This document shows, piece after piece, positions 34,355 through 44,560 of a DNA stretch of 64,000 nucleotides (positions are counted from its first letter, which is position 1; the number at the start of each line of letters is the position of its first letter). This DNA comes from Incumbomyces delicatus. Lineage: Eukaryota > Ascomycota > Eurotiomycetes > Chaetothyriales > Trichomeriaceae. The notes beneath the pieces are model-generated. The model saw only the letters and a program-made list of their open reading frames with translations, did no database searches and was not told the origin of the DNA. The stretch is taken from contig JACJVS010000007.1 of assembly GCA_017655985.1 (NCBI GenBank), forward strand, positions 1,302,001 to 1,366,000, given 5' to 3'. Position numbers and translations under genes: made by a program.

Positions 34355-34803
34355 TTTGTCGTGCTTGCTCTTGGAAAATCGATCACACGTGCAATAGACA
34401 AATTTGGAGTCGCTTGGGCATCTCAAGCCTCCTTAATAAAGTATATAGGTGTTTTTTTAGGAACGAATCTTTCCACATGTGAGGGCTTTGCCCACACCCG
34501 GCAATGGTTCTCCAAAAACTCAACTCGACAACGTACGAATTTCAGCCATGAGGGGAGACACATCTCCACATACTCCAACACATTGGAACATTCGCATTCA
34601 AAGCAATGGAATGAGGTAAAATGGCGATCAAGAGGACAAATGACAATGAAGCCCATCGCATACTCAGCCGCTTGCACAACCTTCCATGTCAACCCCAACG
34701 AGTTCTCATATCGTAGAGACTAAACACGTTCAAGCAAAGCTGTACTATGAGACATCCCTGGAGAACATAACCACACACTAAACACAGCCTTGCAAGAGAT
34801 GAG
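34355..34803. promoter_or_regulatory. Divergent promoter region, CMD-like / HIBADH-like
   Basis: About 450 bp shared by two oppositely directed genes for small-molecule metabolism. An AATAAAGTATATAGG word near 34434-34448 is TATA-like. No defined binding site was recognised. Confidence 0.4.
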
Positions 34804-35799
34804 ATGGCAGAAAAACAAAGATGGAATCTGCCCCATGCCACTTACGGCTTCATCGGCATAGGCGTCATGGGCTTTCCCATGGCACAAAACCTCCGCCGTC
34901 GAATACCCAGCTCGTCCAAGCTGATCATCAACGAGATCAACCAGTCAGCCATTGACAGATTCCTGGTTGAAGCCACGCCAAACGACAAGATTTCTGTCGC
35001 CTCAACACCAAAAGAGGTTGCGCAACAAGCCGACATCATTCTCACCATGCTGCCGGCCGGCCCACATGTCCGCACCGTCTTCACCGACCCCTCCACCGGT
35101 CTCCTGTCAAAGGCCCCAGACGCCACCACGCCAGGGAACAAGCAGATCCTCTTCATGGAATGCTCCACCATCGACGTAGCCACGTCCAACTCGCTCAGCA
35201 CGCTCGTCACCACCGCCGGCCACCAATTCGCCGACGCGCCCGTCTCAGGCGGCTACAACGGCGCCGTCGCCGGCACGCTGACCTTCATGATCGGCTGCCC
35301 GGACGCGCTCTTCCACACGCTCCGCCCCATCGCCGAAGCCATGGGCAAAGCCTCCAACATCTACCACTGCGGCAAGCAAGGCGCCGGCCTGGCCACCAAG
35401 CAAATCAACAACTACCTCGGCTTCGTGTCCATGCTCGGCGTCAGCGAGGCCTTCAACATGGGCCGGCTGTACGGGCTCAACCCGCACACGCTGGCCAGCG
35501 TCATCAACGTCAGCACGGGCCGCTGCTACAACTCGTCGTCCGAGAACCCGGTCAAGGGCATCACGCCGACCGCGGCCGTCACCAAGGACTTTGCCGGTGG
35601 TTTCTCCATCGAGCTGTGTCGTGGCGTGGTGGAGATGGCGCTGCAGCTGGGCGAGCAGGTCGGCGCCCGCAGCGTGCTGCGCGATACCGTGTTGCGCGTG
35701 CTGGAAGAGGCGAGCGAGGATCCGCGCGTCAAGGGCAAGGACTACAGGAGCATTTACCTGTGGATCGCCGATATCGAACAGCGCGACAATCATGTGTGA
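34804..35799 (+). CDS. 3-hydroxyisobutyrate dehydrogenase-like (beta-hydroxyacid dehydrogenase)
   Basis: NAD(P)-dependent beta-hydroxyacid dehydrogenase of 331 aa in one exon, ATG at 34804. The Rossmann motif TYGFIGIGVMGFPMAQNL opens the protein. The substrate-binding signature FADAPVSGGYNGAVAGTL and the catalytic-lysine region GAGLATKQINNYLGF are both present. The C-terminal helical domain (FAGGFSIELCRGVVEMAL) completes the fold. In valine catabolism such enzymes oxidise 3-hydroxyisobutyrate to methylmalonate semialdehyde. Other members act on related acids, so the substrate is not certain. No clear mitochondrial presequence is visible. GC rises strongly in the second half of the gene. Confidence 0.9.
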   Translation: MAEKQRWNLPHATYGFIGIGVMGFPMAQNLRRRIPSSSKLIINEINQSAIDRFLVEATPNDKISVASTPKEVAQQADIILTMLPAGPHVRTVFTDPSTGLLSKAPDATTPGNKQILFMECSTIDVATSNSLSTLVTTAGHQFADAPVSGGYNGAVAGTLTFMIGCPDALFHTLRPIAEAMGKASNIYHCGKQGAGLATKQINNYLGFVSMLGVSEAFNMGRLYGLNPHTLASVINVSTGRCYNSSSENPVKGITPTAAVTKDFAGGFSIELCRGVVEMALQLGEQVGARSVLRDTVLRVLEEASEDPRVKGKDYRSIYLWIADIEQRDNHV

Positions 35800-36392
35800 G
35801 TGGCTTCTTTACCCTCGCCTTCACTTTCCATCTTCCTTTTACCGCTGTCACTGCTGCTGCCGCTGCTGTCAGTACTGTTGCTATTGTAAGGTCGTTGATT
35901 TGATAGATGTGCGAGATAGGCGAGTCAGCGGATCGGACGACCGGACGACAGACTCGATCAAGGTTGTTCTCTGTTGTGTGGCATCGTGACGCCTGCGCCG
36001 GATGTCTGTCCACCTATCTATCTACCTATTTACCTCCCAAACTGGCCTTCGTCGGTGACCTTTGCACGTCCACGTCCACGTCCACGTCCACGTCGAGAAA
36101 GACTAGTACACAACAACAATGATTACATGATCACCTCAAATTCGTTCTCAAAGCCATTTCATTGTGCTCCGTAGATCCAAGTTTCCTTTTGTCTCGTCAC
36201 ACAAATGTCATTTGACCCAATATCCCCATTATAACATTGCGAGGAGATCGTATGCGCTCGTGAGTAAGATCACACCTATCGCATCACATCCACTTCCACC
36301 ATCGTGTGTTCCATGATTAGTCCCGAATGGATATTGATCATCAATTTTCTCCTTGGTCACCCACTGTATGTTGACTTGCCCAGGACGCTTCT
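35800..36392. other. Convergent spacer, HIBADH-like / MAPKKK
   Basis: About 590 bp between 3' ends. It contains a CTGCTGCCGCTGCTGTCAGT run near 35850 and the hexanucleotide repeat noted separately. No gene is supported. Confidence 0.4.
36065..36094. repeat. (CACGTC)5 microsatellite
   Basis: Five perfect head-to-tail copies of CACGTC in the spacer 3' of the dehydrogenase gene. Confidence 0.9.
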
Positions 36393-39152
36393 TCAATGCC
36401 CAGCCAGCCCGGTACTGGTCTCACAAAACTTCTCCATTAGTAATTCTGTCGCGCTAGGGCGGTTAACCTGATCGACCTCGAAGCACAAATCCAAAAATCT
36501 CTTTGCGTCTGCACTGGCCCCTTCTGGCACAGCTGGCTTTTCTCCCTGGCTTCCCACCGCGAACAGTGTTTGTAGGGTTGTCATGCTTGGGAACGGGCGG
36601 CTCCCCGTGAACATCTCGACAATCAAGCACCCGACCGACCAAATATCAGACTTGATCGATTGACCGGTTTGCCGAACGACTTCTGGGGCCATCCAGAAGA
36701 CTGAGCCTTGAAGAGACGTGCGAGTACCAGGGCCGCCGAGAGGCCCGATGGGGCTGGTTGAGGTGTTTGTGAGAGACGAGGGATTTGTCAAGCTGGATGT
36801 CGTTTGTTTCGAGACGCCAAAGTCAGAGATTTTGACCGCACCGCGGTTATCAACAAGGATGTTGGCACCTTTAATGTCACGATGGATTATGTTTCTGCTA
36901 TGCAGGTACGAAAGGCCTTCAAGGATTTGACGCGTGAAATTCCGAGTTAGAGGTTCGGGAAAGGTATCGTATTGTTTGAGCATGGCTGCTATGCTGCCGC
37001 CGGGCACGTACTCGAGGAAAATGTTGAGGTTGGTTTCATCAGAAGAAGTGCCAAGATACTGCACGATGTGTGGATGATGAAGACCTTGCAGAAGTTCGAT
37101 CTCTTGTTTGAGTGCATTGACCATGGTCTGCTTCTTCTTGTCGGATTCTGTGCCCTTTGCAACGTCAGGGAGCTCAACTTGTTTGACAGCCATGAGTTCG
37201 CCGGTGATGGCATGCAGGGCAAGGTAAACGGAGCCGAAGGAACCCTCACCAATGAGGTCACCTTTCATCCAATTGTTCTTGTCGAAGTTGTGGCCTTGAA
37301 GGAAATTGGCTAGCTCTGGATCTGCTTCTTCGCCATCCTCAGCAACAATCAGGGAAAGCCGTTCAGTGAGACTCTCGGTGCCAGTGGGAGATTCTTCAAA
37401 GTAGCTATGTCGCGATTCAGGGTGAAGGGAATCGGTACTATCTGCGAAAGAGACGTAGGATTTTCGGTTTGGCTCTATGGGAGATTCCTCCTGCAATGGC
37501 TGCAGGGATGATGATGCAATTGAGTCTCGGTAATGGTGATGAAATCTTGAGACAGACAATGGTCGTGGCTTCGCACCGATGCCAGCTTCCCCGGGCTTCT
37601 GCAGCCATTGATCTGCGATACTTGGAATCGCAGGAACAGGAGGCGCGTCCCTCATGCTCGAAGCATTACTTAGGTTGCTAGCGACGCTCAGCCGACTTGC
37701 AGCTCGGCTCATTCGCTGAGATCGTCGCACCGACATTCTCATGGTCTTTTCAATTTCCTCCTTTTGGTGACCTGGGAAATAGGTGGTCAACTCGCTTACG
37801 ATCATCTCGCTCGGGGGACGAGCACCGAAGAAGGCTCGAAGTTTTGAATCCTCACTTTTGTGAGGTCGAGCTGTGGCCGATTCAGCTCTCTCAATCTCAT
37901 CTGCTTTAGCAAGAATGTGTTGGTGACGATCGGTGAGCGGGCTCGGTGATAAGGGTGCTTGAATGTTTGACCAAGATTCGCCGGTCAATTGCTGTAATTT
38001 GATCTGGTTTCGCATGTTTGTGTTGTTTAGCGCATTTACATGCAGGGCCAGATTTTCATCAGCAGCCAGTTTGGCCGCTTTCTTGACCTCGTCCAGATCT
38101 GGGAGGCCATCATTGACCTTTCTCAGCATCAACCGATTTCGCTCTGATCGCGAGGAATCGCTACAAATGGACATCAATTCCTCGTCTGTAATGCGTCGGC
38201 AATTTGATTGTCTGGCTTCCAGGCCATCTAGGACGTAGAAGCAGTAATTTCGGAAGTGCTTCTCTGGTATGAGAAGCTTCTTCAGCACCGTCATTGCCAC
38301 TTCGTCAGACGATTTGCAGAATTTGACATTGACCACTTTGGTTTGTCCGCCGTTATGGACAATTTTGATGACAGGAGAATTACTAGGCAAGCCGCCAGGG
38401 GTAAGACCATCGAGGCTGGAATTTTGTCGCAGGTGGCTCTTTCCGTTAGTGCTCTGAACCACGATCTGTGGAGTTTCGGGTCTTCTGCCATTGATAGAAG
38501 AAGCCGAGTGGGGCTGACTGAAGTAGCCATTTGTAGCTTCTCGCTTCTGGTTCTCAGCTGGACTGGCCATTGCATAACGAGAGCGAAGGGCAGCTAGATG
38601 GGTCTCGGCCAGAGGCGATGACGGTCTGGAATTATTCTTTAGAGCAGTACTGTCGAGACGCTTATTTCCTAAGCGCGGTTGGAGTTTCGGAGAGTCGGAG
38701 GGAGTAAACGACAAAGCGTCAAGGGCAGACATGGCTTCTTGGTGTCGTTTGTTTCGGGCGGCCAGAGACTTGTTCCTCAGTTGTTTAATGGCGACGTTAA
38801 TTCGTACTCTGTCACCGATTTTCTTAATGCCCATGTCCGTGAGCACAGACTGATCACATTCCAGTAGAGACTCTCCTGTGAAGTTGTGTGCTCTGAACAT
38901 CGTCTCGTACTGACCACATCGAATTGAGTGCAACCATTCTCCCACGCGTTTCTCATCCCAAGCTCTTACAGAGTCTATGGCATCACAGTTCTCAGAGAAT
39001 TCGGATTCCGTCGGAGACATGAAGAGGCTATCCTGAATAGCAGGCATTGAGTGTTGTGCTCGTAACGAAGTCTCAGAGTAGTTTCTGCTGAGCGCTTTCT
39101 GGCCACTGCTCATTGAGACGCCATATGGACTTTTGGAGGCCAGTGCTGCCAT
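36393..39152 (-). CDS. STE11: MAP kinase kinase kinase, Ste11 type
   Basis: Serine/threonine kinase at the top of the fungal pheromone/filamentation MAPK cascade. One exon. The ATG at 39152 gives 919 aa; an in-frame TTG eight codons upstream is not used. A SAM domain (roughly residues 62-125: VGEWLHSIRCGQYETMFR, GIKKIGDRVRINVAIKQL) precedes a Ras-binding-like domain (KVVNVKFCKSSDEVAMTVLK). A Ser-rich linker follows. The C-terminal kinase begins GDLIGEGSFGSVYLA, with the ATP lysine in MAVKQVELP, the loop HRDIKGANILVDN and the DFG in KISDFGVSKQ. This order is that of Ste11/Byr2 proteins. A further 5' exon upstream cannot be ruled out. Confidence 0.94.
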   Translation of the reverse strand: MAALASKSPYGVSMSSGQKALSRNYSETSLRAQHSMPAIQDSLFMSPTESEFSENCDAIDSVRAWDEKRVGEWLHSIRCGQYETMFRAHNFTGESLLECDQSVLTDMGIKKIGDRVRINVAIKQLRNKSLAARNKRHQEAMSALDALSFTPSDSPKLQPRLGNKRLDSTALKNNSRPSSPLAETHLAALRSRYAMASPAENQKREATNGYFSQPHSASSINGRRPETPQIVVQSTNGKSHLRQNSSLDGLTPGGLPSNSPVIKIVHNGGQTKVVNVKFCKSSDEVAMTVLKKLLIPEKHFRNYCFYVLDGLEARQSNCRRITDEELMSICSDSSRSERNRLMLRKVNDGLPDLDEVKKAAKLAADENLALHVNALNNTNMRNQIKLQQLTGESWSNIQAPLSPSPLTDRHQHILAKADEIERAESATARPHKSEDSKLRAFFGARPPSEMIVSELTTYFPGHQKEEIEKTMRMSVRRSQRMSRAASRLSVASNLSNASSMRDAPPVPAIPSIADQWLQKPGEAGIGAKPRPLSVSRFHHHYRDSIASSSLQPLQEESPIEPNRKSYVSFADSTDSLHPESRHSYFEESPTGTESLTERLSLIVAEDGEEADPELANFLQGHNFDKNNWMKGDLIGEGSFGSVYLALHAITGELMAVKQVELPDVAKGTESDKKKQTMVNALKQEIELLQGLHHPHIVQYLGTSSDETNLNIFLEYVPGGSIAAMLKQYDTFPEPLTRNFTRQILEGLSYLHSRNIIHRDIKGANILVDNRGAVKISDFGVSKQTTSSLTNPSSLTNTSTSPIGPLGGPGTRTSLQGSVFWMAPEVVRQTGQSIKSDIWSVGCLIVEMFTGSRPFPSMTTLQTLFAVGSQGEKPAVPEGASADAKRFLDLCFEVDQVNRPSATELLMEKFCETSTGLAGH

Positions 39153-40789
39153 GTCTGCAGGTGGCTCTTTGGCCAAGACCGAGTATTAAAGAACAAAGAT
39201 TAAGTATCAGACCATCATTGATCAAGTATCGTATTCATTGTCTGGTCTTCGAGGCTGGGTTGTGAGATTATTCGAAGGGATCCGGGGTATTAAAGATGTC
39301 TAGATGTTCTTTTCAACCTCACCGGCCAGAAGGTGAAGTGAATCGGCCAGCAAATCACTTGGGTGTTGTGTTGGGTGACGGGAGGTTGTTGAAAACAATC
39401 GAAGGCGGCGGTCTCACGAGCAAATGCAAACGGCGAGTTGTGTCTGAAACCAGCGACAACGACGAGGACGCAGCTCTGCCAGGAAATGGCTGCAATTTGG
39501 CCGCTCGTCGTACCACAGATGGAAGTTGGCGAGGGGTGCAATATTGGAAATCCAGCAATCGCAGCGGGTCAGGGGCCAAGCGCGCTTAAAACAACGCGTT
39601 TCAGAACTGGTCTTGGCGCCACAAATGCCAGCGAATGCGCATAGTAGCATCGAACGTGCATCGAACTCAGGCTCTTCCTACAGGCTCAGCCTCGTCAAGC
39701 CGCTTGTGGCCTCGCCTGGCGTCTACTCGTCGCAGCGTGTCCCACCGTGATTGGCCCACATCATGGTGCCTCATATGCCATCGGGGTTGTCTTTCTGCCA
39801 CTTCTCCTCTGCCACGTTTATGCACGAGGTATAGGACCCTCAACTAATCTGCTCTATTTATACGTAGAAATGAGGCAGCCCACCACCGCATAGCCTAGAT
39901 AGTCTAATGCGGATTGTGTTTCTCCTCTTCTGCCATGTTTTCTGCGGCAGACTCGGGCTCCGCCGTCCTCAATGTGCCGCTATTGAGTCACTCGGAGAGT
40001 CTGAAAGCTCGCGGGCATTATCAGCTTCGGCCTTCTCATGGGCTGGAGGCAAGCCGACATGGCAGATTTGCGGGACCGAGCTCAAGCTTCCGGTTACCGA
40101 TGGGGCGTCCACGAAGCACAAGGCCAGTTCAGGGACGATCGACAGCATACTGACAGGACCCAAAGAACCATAACAGCATCCTGCACCACTACGTACTCTG
40201 GCATCTGACCGAGACAGAATAGGATTAAGCACGGGAAGGTCGATCTGTGCCAACCGAAGACGACGCCCGTACGCAGCTCTTACATCCGCGTACTAGGCAC
40301 CCGACCTAGCCACGATCAAAGACTTCTTGTGGTTCTAACATTGCCACAAGCCATCCTCAGCGAGCGAGCTTGCAAATGCTTAATTCAATAGTCACCATCG
40401 AGAAATAGTTTCCCCCCGCTTAAAGTACTACGAGGTCCCGGTCTTCCTGCAGTTGACAAGACCGAAACCCATATGGTACATTCTTCTGTAACCCGGTATA
40501 AAACAAGCTAATAGTGCAGTGGCTTCGTCCACTGTTTTCCTACGAAGGCTTGTTAAGTAACAGGTAGCGCCCAAGCAAAACTTCACCAAAAAAGGATCTA
40601 ACACGGATTTTGTGTAAACTGCTCACGAAGAACGACCTACTCCTTATTCCTGAACGGTATCGGATCTAGTTTACCTACATCACCTAGCCTGCACCTGGAC
40701 CAGTACTCATCTTGGCAACTTCTTCACCAATAGATTGCGCTACCGATACATCGAGTAAGTTCTTCAACGGCTGCCGAACACGCCCTAAA
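39153..40789. other. Gene-poor interval upstream of the MAPKKK
   Basis: About 1.6 kb. The first few hundred bases are probably MAPKKK promoter and leader. The rest has only short frames, including a minus-strand-overlapped one at 39907-40195. It borders the decayed recombinase and may contain its degraded 5' part. Confidence 0.4.
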
Positions 40790-41500
40790 ATCTGGCTTCA
40801 TAAGATTAACCAACATTAGACTAAGAAAGACCGCGACCCCGAGAACATCGTCTTCGACACCATCCTGGCAGAACTCGACTAATTCATCAACGATGGCACG
40901 ACGCTCTTCCTCTCTATTGCCCTTCCTGGCCGAGCCCTGTTCAAATTCAACGCACTGATTGACCTCCAGGCTCAAGAGACTTCTGCTGGCGATGACCGCC
41001 TAGTTCTGCGTTAGCGGACGTCTGCCCTCGATAACCCCATGCTTCGGAAATTTACGAAAGCTGAGGGCATAAGCGACGAACCCAGGCCCGAGCGGGCAAT
41101 TAAGGAGATCTTCCAGAGTACTCTCCGAAACGCGGCATTTTCTGTGCAGCGTCTATCCACAGCATCCTACGTCAGCCAGGGAAGAATGTGGACGAGCTCT
41201 ATACCGAGGTTTGGCGATCTCAGCAGCTGATCTAGGCGGATCCTGCCATTTTTGGTCAGAGCTACTTGGTGAACACTTCGTCAGTGGACAGTTCGGGTCT
41301 TCCTCGGCGAGACAGAAGAGCATTTGCTACGTCCATTCTTTCCAGAGTCTGGAACGGTTTCGACAACCAGACCGGCACCGTGAAGTGCCACTCCGCCTCG
41401 AAGCGGATTCGACGCAAGATCCTCAGCTTCGAGAGCTCGAAGCGAAAATCCGCCGCTGCTTGCAGGAAGGCTGTTGTCCTTACCGCCCGTGACATCCATT
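40790..41500 (+). pseudogene. Decayed DUF3435 protein (tyrosine recombinase, Starship 'captain' type)
   Basis: Coding remnants on the plus strand lie in at least three frames. The first reads KKDRDPENIVFDTILAELD, then FINDGTTLFLSIALPGRALF and RKFTKAEGISDEPRPERAI, broken by TAG (40817-40819), TAA (40880-40882) and TAG (41012-41014). A frameshift near 41130 leads to SIHSILRQPGKNVDELYTEV, a TAG (41233-41235), then ADPAIFGQSYLVNTSSVD. A further shift gives FQSLERFRQPDRH and DPQLRELEAKIRR. These blocks match, from memory, fungal DUF3435 proteins often labelled 'FluG domain'. In that family the HxxR block and the Tyr in FGQSY would be recombinase active-site parts. DUF3435 is the domain of the captains that mobilise Starship elements. 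The copy is dead. Confidence 0.68.
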
Positions 41501-43651
41501 TGCTTGCACCCAAAAATTGCGTAATGGTGCAGGTCCTGGCTAGCACGAAAGTCCAGACACAGGCATTAGAATGCATTCAGGTAGGCGACCAATTCTGAAG
41601 GATAACGTCAAAAGCACGCACGATTGCAGATGTCAGTTAAAGTGGGCAGTGGGCAGAAACTCCCGGTAGAGTCTCTCGGCGTCAATATTGGTGTAGTGCG
41701 AGTCACAAAGAACGCGGAATCGCCGGGTTTTGAGCCAGCTAGAAAGCCCCTACGAAGCATGAAACTTTGGATATTCTTCGAAACGATTTGTTAAAATTCC
41801 CTAATATCACAGAATCATAGCTTTTTACATGGCCAAAATGAATTTTGCCTATTTTAGGTCCTCGTTTCTGAACGTCCCCCCCTTACTCACCCTTTCTCCT
41901 CGTGTCAATCTCATTCTTAGAGATAGTTCACCAAAATTATAGGCTCAAGTTGGTCAGTCGAGCTTGAGCTGAGACCGCGGCTTATTGTTTCCTCCGCTCA
42001 CGTTCGCACAATTTTTCGCATCGCAGATTTGAAAGCAAGAGACTTTACTGGCTACTTTACGTGCGATGAGGTCTTAGAGAACACTGTGTAATAAAATTCG
42101 AATGGTACTTTAAGGATGCAGATGAATTATGGCGACGGTACTGTCCCAAGTTGGTGACTGTGATGAGATGTACTCAGTGGCGTCGAGGAGCGCATCATGC
42201 AGGTGAAAGTTTCACATCATGTTCTAGATCGCAAGGAGCCGCAAAAGCTAGACCAAGCACACGTGATTGTCGGATCATTCACTCAATTTCTTCTCGTATC
42301 CCTCTTGGGTGAGCTGACCTAATATGAACAAATCAGAAGGAGGGTTGAAAATGCATGTGTGCTACAAGGTGATACGATTGGACAAAGATGGGCTCTCGAA
42401 TACGAAGCATTTTGGGACAGAGAAACACAGCAGGCACGTCTCTTTGGGACGCGACCCTTGCAGCTGAGCTGAAAACAATCGACGGGCCTAGTCTATTCTC
42501 GACAGCCTTCCGGGGTCCAGCCTCTCGAGATGTACTAAAAAAGGCTAGAGATGCAAACCTTTCTCACCCCTCCTTCAAAAGTAAAGCGTGGGCAGGGTAC
42601 CTCCCACGAGATAAGGCAGTTAGGTGATACTTCCCCACTTTGATCTAGTCGTTGAGAACACCTTCTCGACTTCGCATCACCTTGTTCTTCACTAGAATGG
42701 TTAACATTCAGGTAAATCAGAGCGCTTGATCAGCTGGCCTGAGAAGGAGGGAATGCGACTCGTTATATCTCAAAAACTCGATGCCGAAGAAATGTGCCTC
42801 GCACATTCGTGAGCTTGCCCGTTCCCGTGCAGCGCACTTCAACAAAAAACATGGCTCGCTTCCTTGAAAACGGATCTTGTAAGGAACGGATTCTAGTCAA
42901 AAATGCAATTCATCTTCGCATTTCCAGAGCGGATTTGGCCTACCCTACGGAGTGAATGTCCGCAATGTGTGGCAGTATTCGCCTATAGCTTTTGGGAAAA
43001 TGGCTGCTAAGCTTTTTTGCCCAGGGCTTAATCCGGGCTATGCTAATTCTTTCTATCTTAGTCCAGAGCTGAAAAGTGATCCACTCGCTGTGGAGCATGT
43101 AGCATGAGGCACCATGCTTCTTGACCCTAGTACCAACTCCTCGTTTTCTGCATCAACCTCTTAATTGCGCTTCGAGCTGGTGTCGATGGGTGACAGCATA
43201 GAGATTTTGGATCTACATACGCGAACGGATGAGCAGCGGTCGGACATGCAATTCAGAATATGGGGACGACCGGGGGTATCAAGACTGAAGATGTCTTATT
43301 AGGCTGACATCGGATTTCTACATGGGATTCAGATTGGACTTCTCGATTGCTGAAAAGAAAGTTTAGCGCAAACGCCCTCTTGACGACCCGCGTGAGTTTT
43401 CAGCTCGGCAACGCTACAGCACGCTTGGCTCCTTACAGATCCTCACAGTTGTGCAAGCCAAACTTGGACCAGTGAGCAGAACTACTGTGCCGTTGGCACC
43501 ACAGAGTACTCGATTTGTGGGATGCTTCGTCAGTCGAGGGTTAAATCTTACGAAGAATGATCGGGTAGGTAAGAAACAGTTATATCGCTCAGCGCTCACT
43601 CCGTGATTCCTCCCGCGCTGGTTTACGTCCCTGCTCTCACACATTTATAAC
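41501..43651. other. Gene-poor interval between recombinase relic and SLATT gene
   Basis: About 2.1 kb, fairly AT-rich, with no convincing gene. One 79-codon frame with an ATG (42388-42627) matches nothing I know. It may be degraded mobile-element sequence or simply the SLATT gene's upstream region. Confidence 0.4.
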
Positions 43652-44560
43652 ATGGCCACCGATACCATAGATGCTGAGAAAGGCATCGTGCCTGCAACAG
43701 CACGCTCTGGGATACAATCATGGGCTTCGTCTGCTCCTGAAAAAGCCAATATCAACGAGCCTAGGAGGCACACACCTCTCGAGCTCTTCCAGCTGCTGGT
43801 CGGCATACACACGCCCCCAGCCCTTACTCAAGATGGCATTGACGTCGGTAGAGGAACTGAAGCAAACGCTGGGCGAGCTCGAGACGATAATGTTGGTCTC
43901 TATAAACGAGCGAAAGAGCAGGAACGTGCAAGTAGAATATCCTATTTGTGCACGAGCATTATCAGCAACACTTTGTACATGCTTCAGATTCTCCTCGCAG
44001 CAACATTCACTGCATTGTCTGCGTACAAAGATACAAATCCTGTAACGCTGACTGCGTTAGGAGCGGTGAATACCGTTTTGGCTGGGTAAGTGCTACGGAG
44101 AGTATACATGGAAACCCCACGACTGATATGTTTCGGGGATAGTTGCCTAGCCTGGCAGAAAGGCCAGGGTGTGCCCCAACGATATCGCAAAGCTCAAGAC
44201 CAGTACCAGGCTTTGGTCCTCGAGATCGAGATGGCTGAGCGATCATTCCTGGACCTCGACAACAACAGTGGCGAGAACGGTGGCAAGCTCGATCCACGAG
44301 CAGAGAAAGCCAGGCTTCAGAAGCTATTCGATACAGCAAGAGCTGATCAGCAAGCAAATTATCCAGATCTATATGTCAGCACGAGCACATCCACTGCAAA
44401 AGACGCCAAGGAGCTGACAAAGCAACTGGAGGATGCAAAGGCACAAGCGGCGAAGGTGCAAAGCGAAATGATGGCCAAGATCGAGGCGTTGATGAGTAAG
44501 CTGGAGAGTAAGGTTGAAGCTCATGTTGAGGATGCTGTTCAAAGTGTTACGAAGACGTGA
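43652..44560 (+). CDS. SLATT-domain (two-membrane-helix effector-like) fungal protein
   Basis: A 283-aa protein. Two exons: 43652-44085 and 44143-44560. The 57-nt intron splits a Gly codon in phase. The N-terminal part contains HTPLELFQLLVG and DGIDVGRGTEAN, typical of fungal SLATT proteins (SMODS- and SLOG-associating 2TM effector). Two hydrophobic helices follow, about residues 103-124 (ending LLAATFTALSAY) and 130-149 (VTLTALGAVNTVLAGCLAW), with almost no loop. The motif KGQGVPQRYRKAQDQY comes next. The C-terminus is a charged coiled coil. In bacteria SLATT proteins are predicted pore-forming effectors of nucleotide-signal defence systems. The fungal role is unknown. The domain call is from pattern memory and fairly strong. 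Confidence 0.8.

Noticed and set aside
35160..35903. Plus-strand frame of 247 codons rich in Arg/His
   Set aside because: Out-of-frame reading of the GC-rich second half of the 3-hydroxyisobutyrate-dehydrogenase-like gene.
42388..42627. 79-codon plus-strand frame in the gene-poor island
   Set aside because: It has an ATG but no family resemblance, no obvious splice partners and lies in degraded sequence.
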